From NCBI GenBank assembly GCA_900318035.1, contig ONJC01000034.1, positions 1 to 36,504 on the forward strand: a DNA stretch of 36,504 nucleotides. Reading direction: 5' to 3'. Made by a program: the position numbers and the translations under genes. The notes below the pieces were generated by a model. That model was given only the letters and a program-made list of their open reading frames with translations. It did no database searches and was not told the origin of the DNA. The DNA comes from an uncultured Methanobrevibacter sp. GTDB taxonomy: Archaea; Methanobacteriota; Methanobacteria; Methanobacteriales; Methanobacteriaceae. This document shows positions 20,501-26,570 of this stretch, piece after piece (the stretch's first letter is position 1; each line of letters opens with the position of its first letter).

Positions 20501-23500
20501 TGCAGTGACTGTGTTTTCACCTGCTTTAATATCACTGGACTGAATAGTGTAGACAACCTGACCATTGTCAATAGTCTCTGTAGCAACGGTTTTTCCGTTT
20601 ACTCTAATTTCAATAGTGCCTGTAGCATCGGTTGTTATGGTTACAGTGTTGGTTGATGGCAACCAGAAATCTGTCTTTTCAACGATTAAGCTAATGTCAA
20701 CATTAGCAGGTCCATTATCAGAAACAACATTACCTGAACCTGTTCCTAAATTGACAGCAGCATCACCTTTACCGCTGGCACTTACAAGATAATTGTCATG
20801 AATTTCATTATTTTTTGAACTTCCCAATTCAATTGCATAATTTTCTGTAGTGATAATCCTGTTTCCGACAATTACATTAGAACCACTTGCAGTCACTTTT
20901 CCGGAAACATTGTTATTAATCACTTGTGTACCTGCACCTGCATTAATTCCACAACCGCCAGTAATGTTATTGCCTTTAACAATTCCGTTTGAACCCATGT
21001 TTACTCCAACACCGCTGTAAACGATTGTGTTGTTTTCAAGCACATTATTACCGGAACTTTGATCCTGGAATAAATAACAAATTCCAAGTGCAGTTTCAGG
21101 ACCGTAAATCTTACAGTTTGTAATGCTGTTGTGATCGTTGATTTCTAATTTGCCCTGTCTAACCAATTGCATTATCTGTGGCATGAACATGCCGTCGAAA
21201 CCTTCCATATTATAGAAGTTATAATATATCAAGTTTCCAACATTTCCTTCACCCTTAATAGTGGAATTATCAACACTTATATGATGTGCATTGGTCAATA
21301 CAAAGTTAGAGTGACCGCCATTGTCTTTTGTTGAGAAATAGGAGTTTTTAATACTAATATGTGATGAATTTGCTCTGAATGCAACAACACCAACTCCAGA
21401 ACCGATTTCACGACCGTCTACAATTGAAGTCAAGTTATTGATGGTTAAATTATGTGTATTGTAGAACCATAACTGGGAATTGTAGAATGAAATGTCACTT
21501 ATGTTTGTACCTGAACCGTTGTAGCTTACTGTAAACCTGTCACCAGGGTTTTCACCTTGCATTCCCTGAGCAATAGTGTTTAGATTAATGTATGCATCTT
21601 TAGTGGTTGAAATCATGTTAATTGGCTTGTTAATTTCCATGATGTAGCTGACAGAGGAAGTACTGATAAAATCACCTTGGAAGTCTAAAACAGCACCCTT
21701 AGGCACATGGTCACATAACCTGTTGCTGTTTGATGCATCAAAGTAATCAAAGAAAGTTTCAGCAGTTACCACACCGTCATAATCATATGCAGTGAATGTT
21801 TCCTGACCACTTGCACCGTTAGTAGAAACTTCAACTGTATTTACTCCACTTTCTATATCACTAGCTTTGATAGTGTATGTTAATCTTCCTTTTTCAAAGC
21901 TAGGAGTAGCTACAGTTCTTCCGTTTACTTTAATTGTTGCAGTTCCGCTTTCAACAGGCAAGGTTGCAACCAAATCGCTTGAATATCCAACCCAAGTATC
22001 GGTAACATTGAATTCAACTTCCCCACCTAATGAAATAACACTGATTGGTTTGGTTATTTCCTGTTTTGGCATGGAAACGACTATCTCATCATTTGCACCG
22101 GTTGTATCTGTGTAAGTTGTAGTTGCAACACCGTTTTCAATTGTTAAGCTATCATCACTGAACTGGCCGTTAGCCGCAAATGAAACAGTAACTGCATCAG
22201 GTATTGCATAATTTTGATTGAATACATCACCATTTAAATCTAAAATCTTATTAAAGTCAACAGTAACGGCTGCGCTTTCGCCTGCCATGATTTCAGATGG
22301 GCTTACGGTAACATCAGCTATTACAATGTTTTCCAATTGTAAATTCTCATTGTTAATTTGACTAAAGTCATTAGTTCCCCAATAGTTACTGTTTACGTTA
22401 ATTACAGCATTACCTCTATTTTCAACAGCATTTATGGAATTTAAAATATTATTGTTAATTTCACCAGTTACCTGACCTCCAATGCCTATTAAAGAAAGGT
22501 CATTTGAATCAACTTCAATATCAAATACGTTATTTTTGAAATTTAAGTTTCCTTCTCCGCTTACAACAATCTGTACTCCTTTAGGATTTTCAACATTGAA
22601 AATACAATTTTCAATAATGGCTTCACCGAATTTAGAGTCAAGGTATATGCCCATTTCATCAGGCATTTGCACGAATTGAATATTTTTAATTACAAATTTT
22701 TCAATGTCAACGCCAGGGTTAACAATGGCATTTTCATTCAGCATAATCAGCAGAGTATTTTCAGGATTCTCACCGATAATGGAAACGGATTTTTCAATGT
22801 CAATCTGATGGTCTATAACATGTTCCCCTTCCAAAAGAATAATTTTACCGCCTGCAGGAACATTAACCATAGCGGTTATAATATTCTGAAGTGGTGAATC
22901 TTCACTACCTGAATTTCCATCATCACCATTAGGTGAAACATAGAAGTTTCCACGTCCGTTATTGTCTCGTATTTCAGTACTGCCCACTTCTTCCTGAATA
23001 TATACTGCATCATCACCTTCACCGGCACCGGAAAGTAAATTATTATTATTTACTGTAGTATCCTGAGCCTTTAAAAGGTAAATTGCATATTGACCTTCAG
23101 TTTCAATGGTATTTCCTACAATTTCATAGTTATGGTTATCGTTTAAGTACTGTGCATAGCTTATTCCATAAATGTTCATTCCATCTTCAACATAACCTAA
23201 TATTGATTTTGTTTTGATGTCGTTATTATATACGCGGGCATAAGTATCCTGCAGCTCAATTCCTGAAACCAATCCCCATGAATGATCAGTAGGAAGACCA
23301 GTCACATCAATGTTGTTGTTCTGAACCAAGATTTCTGTATCTCCATAATAGTTCTGTGAGAAAATACCTAATGCAGGACCTCCGCAGTGTGCATATAAGT
23401 CATTTCCATCGATTACAACATTTTCATATGGTCCAGTTAATTGAATCGGATATGAAGTTCCTGCATTTTCACTTCCACCGTTTGTTTCGACACTGATTTT

Positions 23501-24568
23501 ATTGCCTTTCACTAAAACATGGTTTGAGTAGTATAAATCAACTACATTCAAGTAGTTTGCCTCACCTTCAGGAGTGATGAAATCAGTTTCTTCAAATACA
23601 TTATCTATAATATTTACCCCCTCACAGCTTTCAAGCATTAGGCAGTCCAAGGTTGGATAATTATTGTCACTGCCAATTACATTAGCATAGAATCTGTTAT
23701 TAATAATATCAACTGAAGAATCCCTGATTCCTGTATTCAATACCCTATCTGTATCGAGTCCTGGATTACCCGCACTATAATCAACGGCAAGGATAGGCAA
23801 GTTAGCTGTAATTTTATTTCCGCGAACGATATTGGTGCCCTGACAATGATCAATTTTCATTGCATATTCATAGTAGTCACCATAGTTAGGTCCGGTAAAT
23901 TCAATTACTGAATTCAACAATTGGAAATTATTAGCTTGGTCAAACACTATTCCATATGCGTCATAACCTTCATCAGGCGCATATTGAATGTTCAATCCAT
24001 CAAGAACATTATCATCGCTAGTAACATATACCAATGCGCCATTTGCAGTAGCAAATTCTTGATCATCAACATATCTTGAAGCAGTTAATGTCAAACCGCT
24101 GATTTGAACATTACCGTTCAAGATTATCCCCATATTTACGAAAGTGGCTTCACTTGCATCTACAACACAATCCTGAAACATGAAATATGGGAAAAAGTCA
24201 TCACCGTCAAATACTCCCTCAAACTTAAAGTTTCCAGACTCTATCTGAGAATCTAAACCATATTCCCTTAAACTTTGAGGAGTAATTACATAATCATAAT
24301 CTTCACTTAGCACATCCCCATTAGATGCACTTAATTTTTCACCGTTATTGATAGCATTATCACTCTGCAATGCTTTCTCATTCGAAATATTGCTTTGGAT
24401 ATCACCATCAACATTTATTTCATCAATAGGTGAAGATATTTCCAAATCTCCACTATCACCAGCAACTGTTAAATCATTAACAGTCATATTTTCTGCCGCA
24501 TTTACGGCTCCAAAAGTTAAAATAGCCAGTAATAATATACTAACTATCGTAAATTTATTAAATTGCAA
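11537..24568 (-). CDS. Giant adhesin-like protein: serial beta-helices, Ig-like domains, coiled coil (4343 aa)
   Basis: This single 13-kb frame fills over a third of the window. Order: signal peptide 1-24 (FGAVNA-AEN); beta-helix A about 95-535; a DUF1565-type helix (YVSPNGDDGNSG) about 541-745; Ig-like domains; three homologous beta-helix modules from about 934, 1373 and 2096 (motifs LDFQG.F, MEINKP, GSGVG, GNVGNLIY), each followed by Ig-like domains; a fourth helix about 2802-3222 that is a paralogue of helix A and of the 737-aa protein; Ig-like domains to about 3885; a coiled coil about 3885-4030; then the C-terminal cassette about 4060-4343 with ITINGYAVD, RAGRYTMAF, CVCVDLD and a basic end in KLTIK. 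There is no membrane helix after the signal. The start is TTG at 24568 with a GGTGAT SD site (24575-24580, 6-nt spacer), and the next Met lies beyond the signal peptide. The role is inferred as a long surface adhesin. Confidence 0.92.
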   Translation of the reverse strand: MQFNKFTIVSILLLAILTFGAVNAAENMTVNDLTVAGDSGDLEISSPIDEINVDGDIQSNISNEKALQSDNAINNGEKLSASNGDVLSEDYDYVITPQSLREYGLDSQIESGNFKFEGVFDGDDFFPYFMFQDCVVDASEATFVNMGIILNGNVQISGLTLTASRYVDDQEFATANGALVYVTSDDNVLDGLNIQYAPDEGYDAYGIVFDQANNFQLLNSVIEFTGPNYGDYYEYAMKIDHCQGTNIVRGNKITANLPILAVDYSAGNPGLDTDRVLNTGIRDSSVDIINNRFYANVIGSDNNYPTLDCLMLESCEGVNIIDNVFEETDFITPEGEANYLNVVDLYYSNHVLVKGNKISVETNGGSENAGTSYPIQLTGPYENVVIDGNDLYAHCGGPALGIFSQNYYGDTEILVQNNNIDVTGLPTDHSWGLVSGIELQDTYARVYNNDIKTKSILGYVEDGMNIYGISYAQYLNDNHNYEIVGNTIETEGQYAIYLLKAQDTTVNNNNLLSGAGEGDDAVYIQEEVGSTEIRDNNGRGNFYVSPNGDDGNSGSEDSPLQNIITAMVNVPAGGKIILLEGEHVIDHQIDIEKSVSIIGENPENTLLIMLNENAIVNPGVDIEKFVIKNIQFVQMPDEMGIYLDSKFGEAIIENCIFNVENPKGVQIVVSGEGNLNFKNNVFDIEVDSNDLSLIGIGGQVTGEINNNILNSINAVENRGNAVINVNSNYWGTNDFSQINNENLQLENIVIADVTVSPSEIMAGESAAVTVDFNKILDLNGDVFNQNYAIPDAVTVSFAANGQFSDDSLTIENGVATTTYTDTTGANDEIVVSMPKQEITKPISVISLGGEVEFNVTDTWVGYSSDLVATLPVESGTATIKVNGRTVATPSFEKGRLTYTIKASDIESGVNTVEVSTNGASGQETFTAYDYDGVVTAETFFDYFDASNSNRLCDHVPKGAVLDFQGDFISTSSVSYIMEINKPINMISTTKDAYINLNTIAQGMQGENPGDRFTVSYNGSGTNISDISFYNSQLWFYNTHNLTINNLTSIVDGREIGSGVGVVAFRANSSHISIKNSYFSTKDNGGHSNFVLTNAHHISVDNSTIKGEGNVGNLIYYNFYNMEGFDGMFMPQIMQLVRQGKLEINDHNSITNCKIYGPETALGICYLFQDQSSGNNVLENNTIVYSGVGVNMGSNGIVKGNNITGGCGINAGAGTQVINNNVSGKVTASGSNVIVGNRIITTENYAIELGSSKNNEIHDNYLVSASGKGDAAVNLGTGSGNVVSDNGPANVDISLIVEKTDFWLPSTNTVTITTDATGTIEIRVNGKTVATETIDNGQVVYTIQSSDIKAGENTVTAFYQGAEESTTFNVYGLVTNETFDDYFDEANSGRIKDFVPEGAVLDFQGKFLSSTDKMFVMEINKPVNIISSTKDAYIDLNTTAGSLMGDNPGDRFTVSNGGSGSNISDLKFHNSQIWVYNAHNVTLDHISNVIEDQRVGSGVGATSIRANSTYVTVKNSYFYTKNNGGSSSLVMAWADYCTFQNNTIEVEGNVGNLIYLTTYNVEVPSGVVANQHNTIVDNTVRRLDGQSAAICWGIVIGGPNNLIKNNTIYYAGGTGINGQYGGTTFTGNVYEGNKLYNAALNALPGSIVKDNYVEGSSMTVAAGSEAYNNTVTGGSLTVNDAVAHDNNAKVVANGESASVYGRVEDLDVKSNVEVTNAIVTGTLRFIGSNSVVSNSTVNNVVFGESRSVKSTNSKLVGSNITGTVTFTQRGSETNSLIGNNITQTVMLQGVNDIVYQNNIITTGDYAVDATHTRASENNISDNYLISNGKTGNAAVTFASGKDHIVENNGPDLVIGTIADVLIGNDNVIPITILPTFRNTTFTVKVNDNVINETQAGGEVNQFVKASDLVLGENTVEVTAYGITKTATFNAFEILIDVTKEITIGDDNSATVTIAGKTGTVSIKLNGNEIATPELSEGSVTQTISADDIVLGENAVEVTYNGFTNSTTFTAAEKAIEIELSVEKTNFWLPNTNTITVSINGAQGNVEIKVNGKTIATPELSEGSVTQTISAEDMKAGDNTVEVSYMGSSKTDSFYVYGLVTNETFFDYFDASNSNRLFDSIPNGATLDFQGRFISDDNVCYNMEINKPINMISSTKDAFINLNTIAGSYMGDNPGNRFTVSYGGSGTNISDISFFNSQLWFFDTHNLTITNLTSVVDNQRIGSGVGVISFRGGSSHIKVKDSYFSTKDNGGSSNFVLANANHISVDNSTIKGMGNVGNLIYLTLINLEGGTPSAAQITASEMNGYNNFTNCKIYGPESPLAICYLYAEQGFGHNLFENNTAVYTGTGVTMGSYGIAKGNNIVGTSLTVGSNGEAYNNTITGSLTANNAYVHDNNVDTIILNGANARFSGEFTNLQVKKDVVVSDLVIAGTLTFTGANSIVSNVTANNVVFGMTGGKATNSKLVNSTVTGTVTFTRSVSDGNALIGNNLTQTVMLQGVNDIVYQNNIITTSNYAVDATNTRASANNISDNYLISNGKTGNAAVTFASGKNHIVENNGPDLVLGTVSDVLMGDDNVIPITILPTFRNTTFTVKVNDKVINETQAGGEVNQIVKASDLVLGENTVEVTAYGITKTATFNAFEILIDVTKEITMGEDNGVTVTIAGKTGTVSIKLNGNEIAAPELSEGSVTQAISASDIVPGENTVEVTYNGFTNSTTFTAKTIESILVELENKNIWLGDENSVTVTIPGAAGTVTIKLNGVEIATPTLSDGSATQTIDADDIIAGENTVEVTYLGFTNSTTFTAQDNVVTPENFDKFFDNDGEIRDIPFDELIFKGEFDAPVEELLIFNPLTITGDGAILKNMRIFIDSDDVKLDKLTIVADEEIGYLIHVDMGSNLDFTNLNVSYSAGADEAVAVDIKDATDVRLLNSTIFFESHVTDDTLPSIAVQVVNSQNVLIDGNNITAKLPCVYVNTYDDDYYLMGSNNVNPIRLKNCGNLILTNNNINSTTNDYSADFPTIQSIYIIGCYDSLIDHNNISMIDEMTPAGMDNYLYGIDFGHNRNVTFSYNNFNMSTSGGLDQHGTAYAFQGVQSDVIIRGNNITSKSNGPNLGIYVASMFGETSELLIEDNFINVTGSASPSGNWALVSGIEIQNGNAKIYNNTIYTQNVIPFEKGAYIYGISYAQWMYGDRSFDIQNNTVYTEGAYTISVINSTSLNVEGNTLYARELAGDDSIDPGITEDVTIGENLPPKPDVVIEIDDCWMGLDNRVNITVAGATGNVTIRVNDKEVAVEQVLVDGTFNFTISASDMIAGENTIEVTYNGLGKEVLPNTNSTTFNVMESMDPELTISVENITSGQSAIVNVAINPEATGVTMVNVNGKLYPVEIDNEGKGQVTIPNLVPGTYTATVIFESDRIEYLSGEDETAFKVAALESKINISIGEALLGDDAVVNVSIPGATGNVTVIVDGKKQNVPLENGNATYTIENITAGDHSVVVVYLGDDNHAPAVESAMVSVDKMTPTVSIDPIDVQYVGNAITITVTNDTAVNVTINGKDYTLSEGVITIENGLSAGEYIVVATAAENDKYYGKSSSTTFTVAKNKSTVNVTAVSEIKTGSETTIAVEVTDGATGIVIVKVGDKEYAIDLSQTNNVTVAFDKAGEYSVVAKYEGDDKYNASESETANVVVSDKEDANVQVEIVSKDDLTVGDEVEIVVKADTNAELIVLVNGKELNPGSNGVLSVSLNNILKSVEQSYKFTAGKAGIYNVTVLARENDEYASEVYSEVFLVGIKNATVEITPITDAKVGDNITIEVTADTDGALTIKVNGEVVSGVYEITKAGSYTITAESAATANYTAGFATYTFVVEEEPAEPENITIVIDGEEYTIPAVNGTTIDTNLTKELNEKIDNLTDELEKAQANATKLADELADAQANATKLAEDLADANAKVDNLTGELADANAKVDNLTGELADANAKVDNLTDALADLADELANATDKIADLTGELADVNAKVDNLTGELADAYQTIEDLLKQLEEAKANATNSTLPETVVVDGVEYPIEYVNGTATVETNNTEPVVPKSSEFSEITISDDLTISIVLKDGDGNVIASVPITYTVNGAANTTVTANDGKFTVKGKNGALILKLNSAAVPEVVKVAAQFNISNRAITINGYAVDGPAGEQGIYYATTLLDANGKPISNVYLEFAVNNKIYNRTTYENGSFNPYKLNMIRAGRYTMAFNFAGDENYTNAFACVCVDLDKKPITIKAPAKTYKAATKTKKYTATLSTIPSVYDGKVYLSPKAVKLTVNGKTFTGKTNSNGQVTFKITNLNKKGKYTATISYKGDKTYEEATQKVKLTIK
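11540..12134 (-). repeat. C-terminal cassette, near-copy of 35910-36504
   Basis: It aligns without gaps to 35910-36504 at an offset of 24,370. By hand I count about 34 mismatches in 595 bases (about 94% identity). Only two change the encoded protein (Ile/Val before RAGRYT, and Asn/Lys before GQVTF). The copy at the right edge may extend beyond the window. Confidence 0.9.
12480..12910 (-). other. Coiled-coil segment within the giant adhesin
   Basis: Residues about 3885-4030 are Ala/Leu/Asp/Glu/Lys-rich heptads with no Pro or Gly-rich breaks. They contain about ten Asn-X-Thr/Ser sequons (DNLT and ANAT). The segment is bracketed by two similar short beta motifs, VIDGEEYTIPAVNGT before it and VVDGVEYPIEYVNGT after it. 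A rod or oligomerising stalk is inferred. Confidence 0.8.
12661..12786 (-). repeat. 42-bp tandem repeats encoding ANAKVDNLTGELAD
   Basis: Units at 12661-12702 and 12703-12744 are identical. The unit at 12745-12786 matches except near its end. A related unit lies at about 12554-12600. Each 42-bp unit encodes 14 residues, exactly two heptads, with one NLT sequon. Confidence 0.9.
16431..17115 (-). repeat. Long direct repeat, copy 1 (with 18549-19233)
   Basis: It aligns to 18549-19233 at a constant offset of 2118 nt (706 codons). Hand comparison of about 480 bases gives about 93-94% identity. Weaker similarity continues to about 17460. It encodes Ig-like domains (GENTVEVTYNGF, TVKVNDKVIN) and part of a beta-helix. 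Confidence 0.85.
18549..19233 (-). repeat. Long direct repeat, copy 2 (with 16431-17115)
   Basis: This is the partner of copy 1 at offset 2118. Both lie in the same frame of the 4343-aa gene, so the duplication lengthened the protein without breaking it. Similarity declines beyond about 19240 but is recognisable to about 19580. Confidence 0.85.
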
Positions 24569-24598
24569 AATTAAATCACCTTAATCAATTTACAAACT

Positions 24599-24617
24599 AT
24601 TCAAAAAATATTGAATA
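24599..24617. repeat. Inverted repeat in the leader of the 4343-aa gene
   Basis: A 7-bp inverted repeat, TATTCAA with TTGAATA (24598-24604 and 24611-24617), lies between the candidate TATA box and the SD site. It is AT-rich, so chance is possible. It could form a hairpin in the leader or be a protein-binding site. Confidence 0.35.
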
Positions 24618-24640
24618 ATGTTATTATTTATTTGATTAAG

Positions 24641-24653
24641 TTGTATTTAAAAG
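24641..24653 (-). promoter_or_regulatory. Candidate TATA box of the 4343-aa gene
   Basis: The minus strand reads CTTTTAAATACAA about 75-85 nt upstream of the TTG start. It would give a leader of about 50 nt that includes the GGTGAT SD site. Confidence 0.35.
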
Positions 24654-24677
24654 TTTTCAAATATACATTAATTTATT

Positions 24678-24710
24678 AAAAAAAAGTTAAGAGAATTGAA
24701 TAATTCCCTT
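24678..24710 (-). terminator. Stem-loop plus T-tract after the mini-adhesin remnant
   Basis: A 9-bp stem (24689-24697 with 24702-24710, one G-U pair, 4-nt loop) overlaps the remnant's TAA at 24709-24711. Eight T follow on the transcribed strand (24678-24685). It sits where a terminator would lie if the remnant were still part of the gene. Confidence 0.65.
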
Positions 24711-24975
24711 ATTTAATTGTGATTTTTACAGATTTTGCAGCTGATTCATATGTGGCATCCCCATCATAACTGATTTTGGCAGTGTATTTGCCTTTCTTGG
24801 TTATCTTGAGATTAAAGGTAACCTTTCCGTTACTGTTGGTTTTGCCAGAGTATGTTTTGCCGTTTACTTTTAATGCAACATCTTTAGGACTCAAATGCAC
24901 CTTACCGTCATGTGATGAACCCACAATAGTGGATAAACTGACTGTGTACTTTTTAGCGGCAGATGCCTTGAATGT
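24709..24975 (-). pseudogene. Out-of-frame remnant of the last C-terminal domain (mini-adhesin)
   Basis: This stretch of 88 codons plus stop encodes the final basic Ig-like domain of the cassette (TFKASAAKKYT, GKVHLSPKDV, KVNGKTYSGKTN, ending VKITIK). It is in a different frame from the 344-aa gene, whose TGA stop lies at 24975-24977. It has no convincing start codon or SD site of its own. In the 4343-aa gene the same domain is fused in frame. It is therefore the detached tail of the upstream gene. The frame is still fully open, with its terminator intact. Confidence 0.85.
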
Positions 24976-25190
24976 CAGTAGAATGCCATTGTGTATCTGC
25001 CTGCCCTAATCATATTTAGCTTATAAGGATCAAAACCGCCCTTATCATTTGTAGTCCTATTATAAATCTTATTGTTGACAGCAAAGTTAATAGGCACGCC
25101 TTTTATAGGCTTTTCATTAGCATCCAACAGCTCAGTAGAATAATAGATACCCTCTTCACCAGCCTTAGCATCAACAGCATAACCGTTAAT
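24709..25190 (-). repeat. Duplicated cassette segment, copy 1 (with 26036-26570)
   Basis: Alignment to 26036-26570 runs at offset 1327, then shifts to 1383 where this copy lacks 56 bases (26304-26359 of the other copy). The roughly 100 bases up to the junction are identical in both copies. Confidence 0.85.
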
Positions 25191-26009
25191 GGTAATTACA
25201 CCACCAGGAATGTTAAACAAACTAGAAACTCTAACGACTGGAGTGGCTTGATTATTAAGTTTTATTGTTTTGGATGTGGCGAGAAGTGTGCCATTACCTT
25301 CATAGTTAACGTCAATTGAGGCGCCATTTTTGCCGGCAATAACTACCAAACCATTGCCATCAGTAGATTTTGTGCTTTTAACACCGTCTACCGAACACAT
25401 AATAGGAGCATTGACAATAACGTTACCCTTTTCATCCTTTAAAACAAGACTGACTGACAAATCCTCACCAACGACAATGTCGCTGAATTCACAAGCCATA
25501 GGAACTATGCTTTCGTCCGGAATATTGAATCCGACAGCACTATGCACAGCTGCATGAGTGCCGTCGCCCTCATAAACCACAACAACACTATGGTCACCTG
25601 CAGACAGGTTATTTAAAAGAACACTTGTGCTGCCCTGATTATTTAAAGGCATGGAAGTTTCATCATCGTCAATGATGACAATTACTTCACCTGTTGCATT
25701 AGGGACAGTGATATCCACACGGGAATTATCTACAACTTTAACATCAATTGGAACATTGTTTGATGAAATAGCATTCGCATCTGCTTCATGACTTTTAACA
25801 TTGACGTCTTCTGAAATTCCATTTTCACTGCTTGAAACTTCACTGGAAATGACATCATGATTAAAATTTCCATCAGTTGAATGAATTTCCAAATCTTCAC
25901 TGACAACAGCCAAATCGTCAGTTGTTGTATTTTCAACCGCATTGACGGCTCCAAAAGTTAAAATAGCGAGTAATAATATACTAGCTATTGCAAATTTATT
26001 TAATTTCAA
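24975..26009 (-). CDS. Mini adhesin-like protein, C-terminally truncated (344 aa)
   Basis: This short secreted protein has a signal peptide (MKLNKF, hydrophobic core, FGAVNA-VEN) nearly the same as that of the 4343-aa protein. An acidic Ser/Asn-rich spacer follows. Then comes one Ig-like domain (about 80-165, VVVVYEGD) and most of the C-terminal cassette (DIVVGEDLSVSLVLKD, ITINGYAVD, NNKIYNRTT). The protein stops abruptly after RAGRYTMAFY at TGA. The final domain is left out of frame downstream, through a 56-bp deletion on top of an older frame lesion. I chose TTG at 26009, with a TCACC-complement SD site at 26015-26019 and a 5-nt spacer. The frame is open further upstream to TTG 26027, but that would sit on the wrong side of the SD site. 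The gene begins only about 26 bp after the previous remnant's stop with no terminator between, so it is probably co-transcribed with the 3116-aa gene. Confidence 0.8.
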   Translation of the reverse strand: MKLNKFAIASILLLAILTFGAVNAVENTTTDDLAVVSEDLEIHSTDGNFNHDVISSEVSSSENGISEDVNVKSHEADANAISSNNVPIDVKVVDNSRVDITVPNATGEVIVIIDDDETSMPLNNQGSTSVLLNNLSAGDHSVVVVYEGDGTHAAVHSAVGFNIPDESIVPMACEFSDIVVGEDLSVSLVLKDEKGNVIVNAPIMCSVDGVKSTKSTDGNGLVVIAGKNGASIDVNYEGNGTLLATSKTIKLNNQATPVVRVSSLFNIPGGVITINGYAVDAKAGEEGIYYSTELLDANEKPIKGVPINFAVNNKIYNRTTNDKGGFDPYKLNMIRAGRYTMAFY

Positions 26010-26014
26010 TATAT

Positions 26015-26020
26015 TCACCC
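26015..26020 (-). promoter_or_regulatory. SD site that sets the mini-adhesin start
   Basis: The minus strand reads GGGTGA (GGTGA core), 5 nt upstream of TTG 26009. It lies inside the longer open frame that begins at TTG 26027 and so argues for the shorter 344-aa product. Confidence 0.6.
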
Positions 26021-26035
26021 CTACCAATTGACATT

Positions 26036-26302
26036 TTATTTAATTGTTAATTTCACGGATTTTGTTGCTGAATCGTAAGTGGCATCACCGTTAAAACTGA
26101 TATCTGCAGTGTATTTGCCTTTCTTGGTTATCTTAAGATTAAATGTAACCTTTCCGTTAGCATTTGTTTTGCCGGTGTATGTTTTACCATTTACAGTTAA
26201 TGTTACATCTTTAGGACTCAAATGCACCTTACCGTCATGTGATGAACCCACAATAGTGGATAAACTGACTGTGTACTTTTTAGCGGCAGATGCCTTGAAT
26301 GT
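26036..26302 (-). pseudogene. Out-of-frame remnant of the last C-terminal domain (3116-aa gene)
   Basis: Here 88 codons plus TAA encode the final basic Ig-like domain (TFKASAAKKYT, GKVHLSPKDV, TVNGKTYTGKTN, ending VKLTIK). They are in the +1 frame relative to the 3116-aa gene, which stops at 26280-26282 and overlaps this remnant by 23 bases. Relative to the 4343-aa gene, about 33 bases after CVCVDLD are replaced by one base, a net loss of about 32 that breaks the frame. The frame itself has no further damage. An ATG at 26359 lies in this frame but has no SD site and would translate a scrambled leader, so I do not call it a gene. Confidence 0.85.
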
Positions 26303-26570
26303 CGTCCAAGTCAACACAAACGCATGCAAGGGTAGATGAGTAATTGTCATTTCCTGCAAAGTAGAATGCCATTGTGTATCTGCCTGCCCTAATCATATTG
26401 AGCTTATAAGGATCAAAACCGCCCTTATCATTTGTAGTCCTATTATAAATCTTATTGTTGACAGCAAAGTTAATAGGCACGCCTTTTATCGGCTTTCCAT
26501 TAGCATCCAACAGCTCAGTTGAATAATAGATACCCTCTTCACCAGCCTTAACATCAACAGCATAACCGTT
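26036..26570 (-). repeat. Duplicated cassette segment, copy 2 (with 24709-25190)
   Basis: This is the longer partner of the tandem duplication. It keeps the 56 bases (26304-26359) missing from copy 1 and carries the same upstream frame lesion. Confidence 0.85.

Noticed and set aside
11537..24568. Giant gene as an assembly merge of two paralogues
   Set aside because: The repeats have diverged by several percent and the frame is continuous with ordered, non-identical modules. An artefact cannot be fully excluded without reads.
24709..24924. Independent 71-aa gene starting at ATG 24924
   Set aside because: The ATG is internal to a domain that is fused in frame in paralogues, and no SD site precedes it. 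It is better read as a detached 3' remnant.
26280..26310. Programmed ribosomal frameshift restoring the last domain
   Set aside because: No slippery heptamer or obvious stimulatory hairpin is visible at the junction, and alignment to the intact cassette shows a plain net loss of about 32 bases.
26036..26359. Independent 107-aa gene starting at ATG 26359
   Set aside because: Its first part is an out-of-frame reading of the conserved FAGNDNY/CVCVDLD coding sequence, and no SD site is present. Only the part below 26303 is homologous to the cassette.
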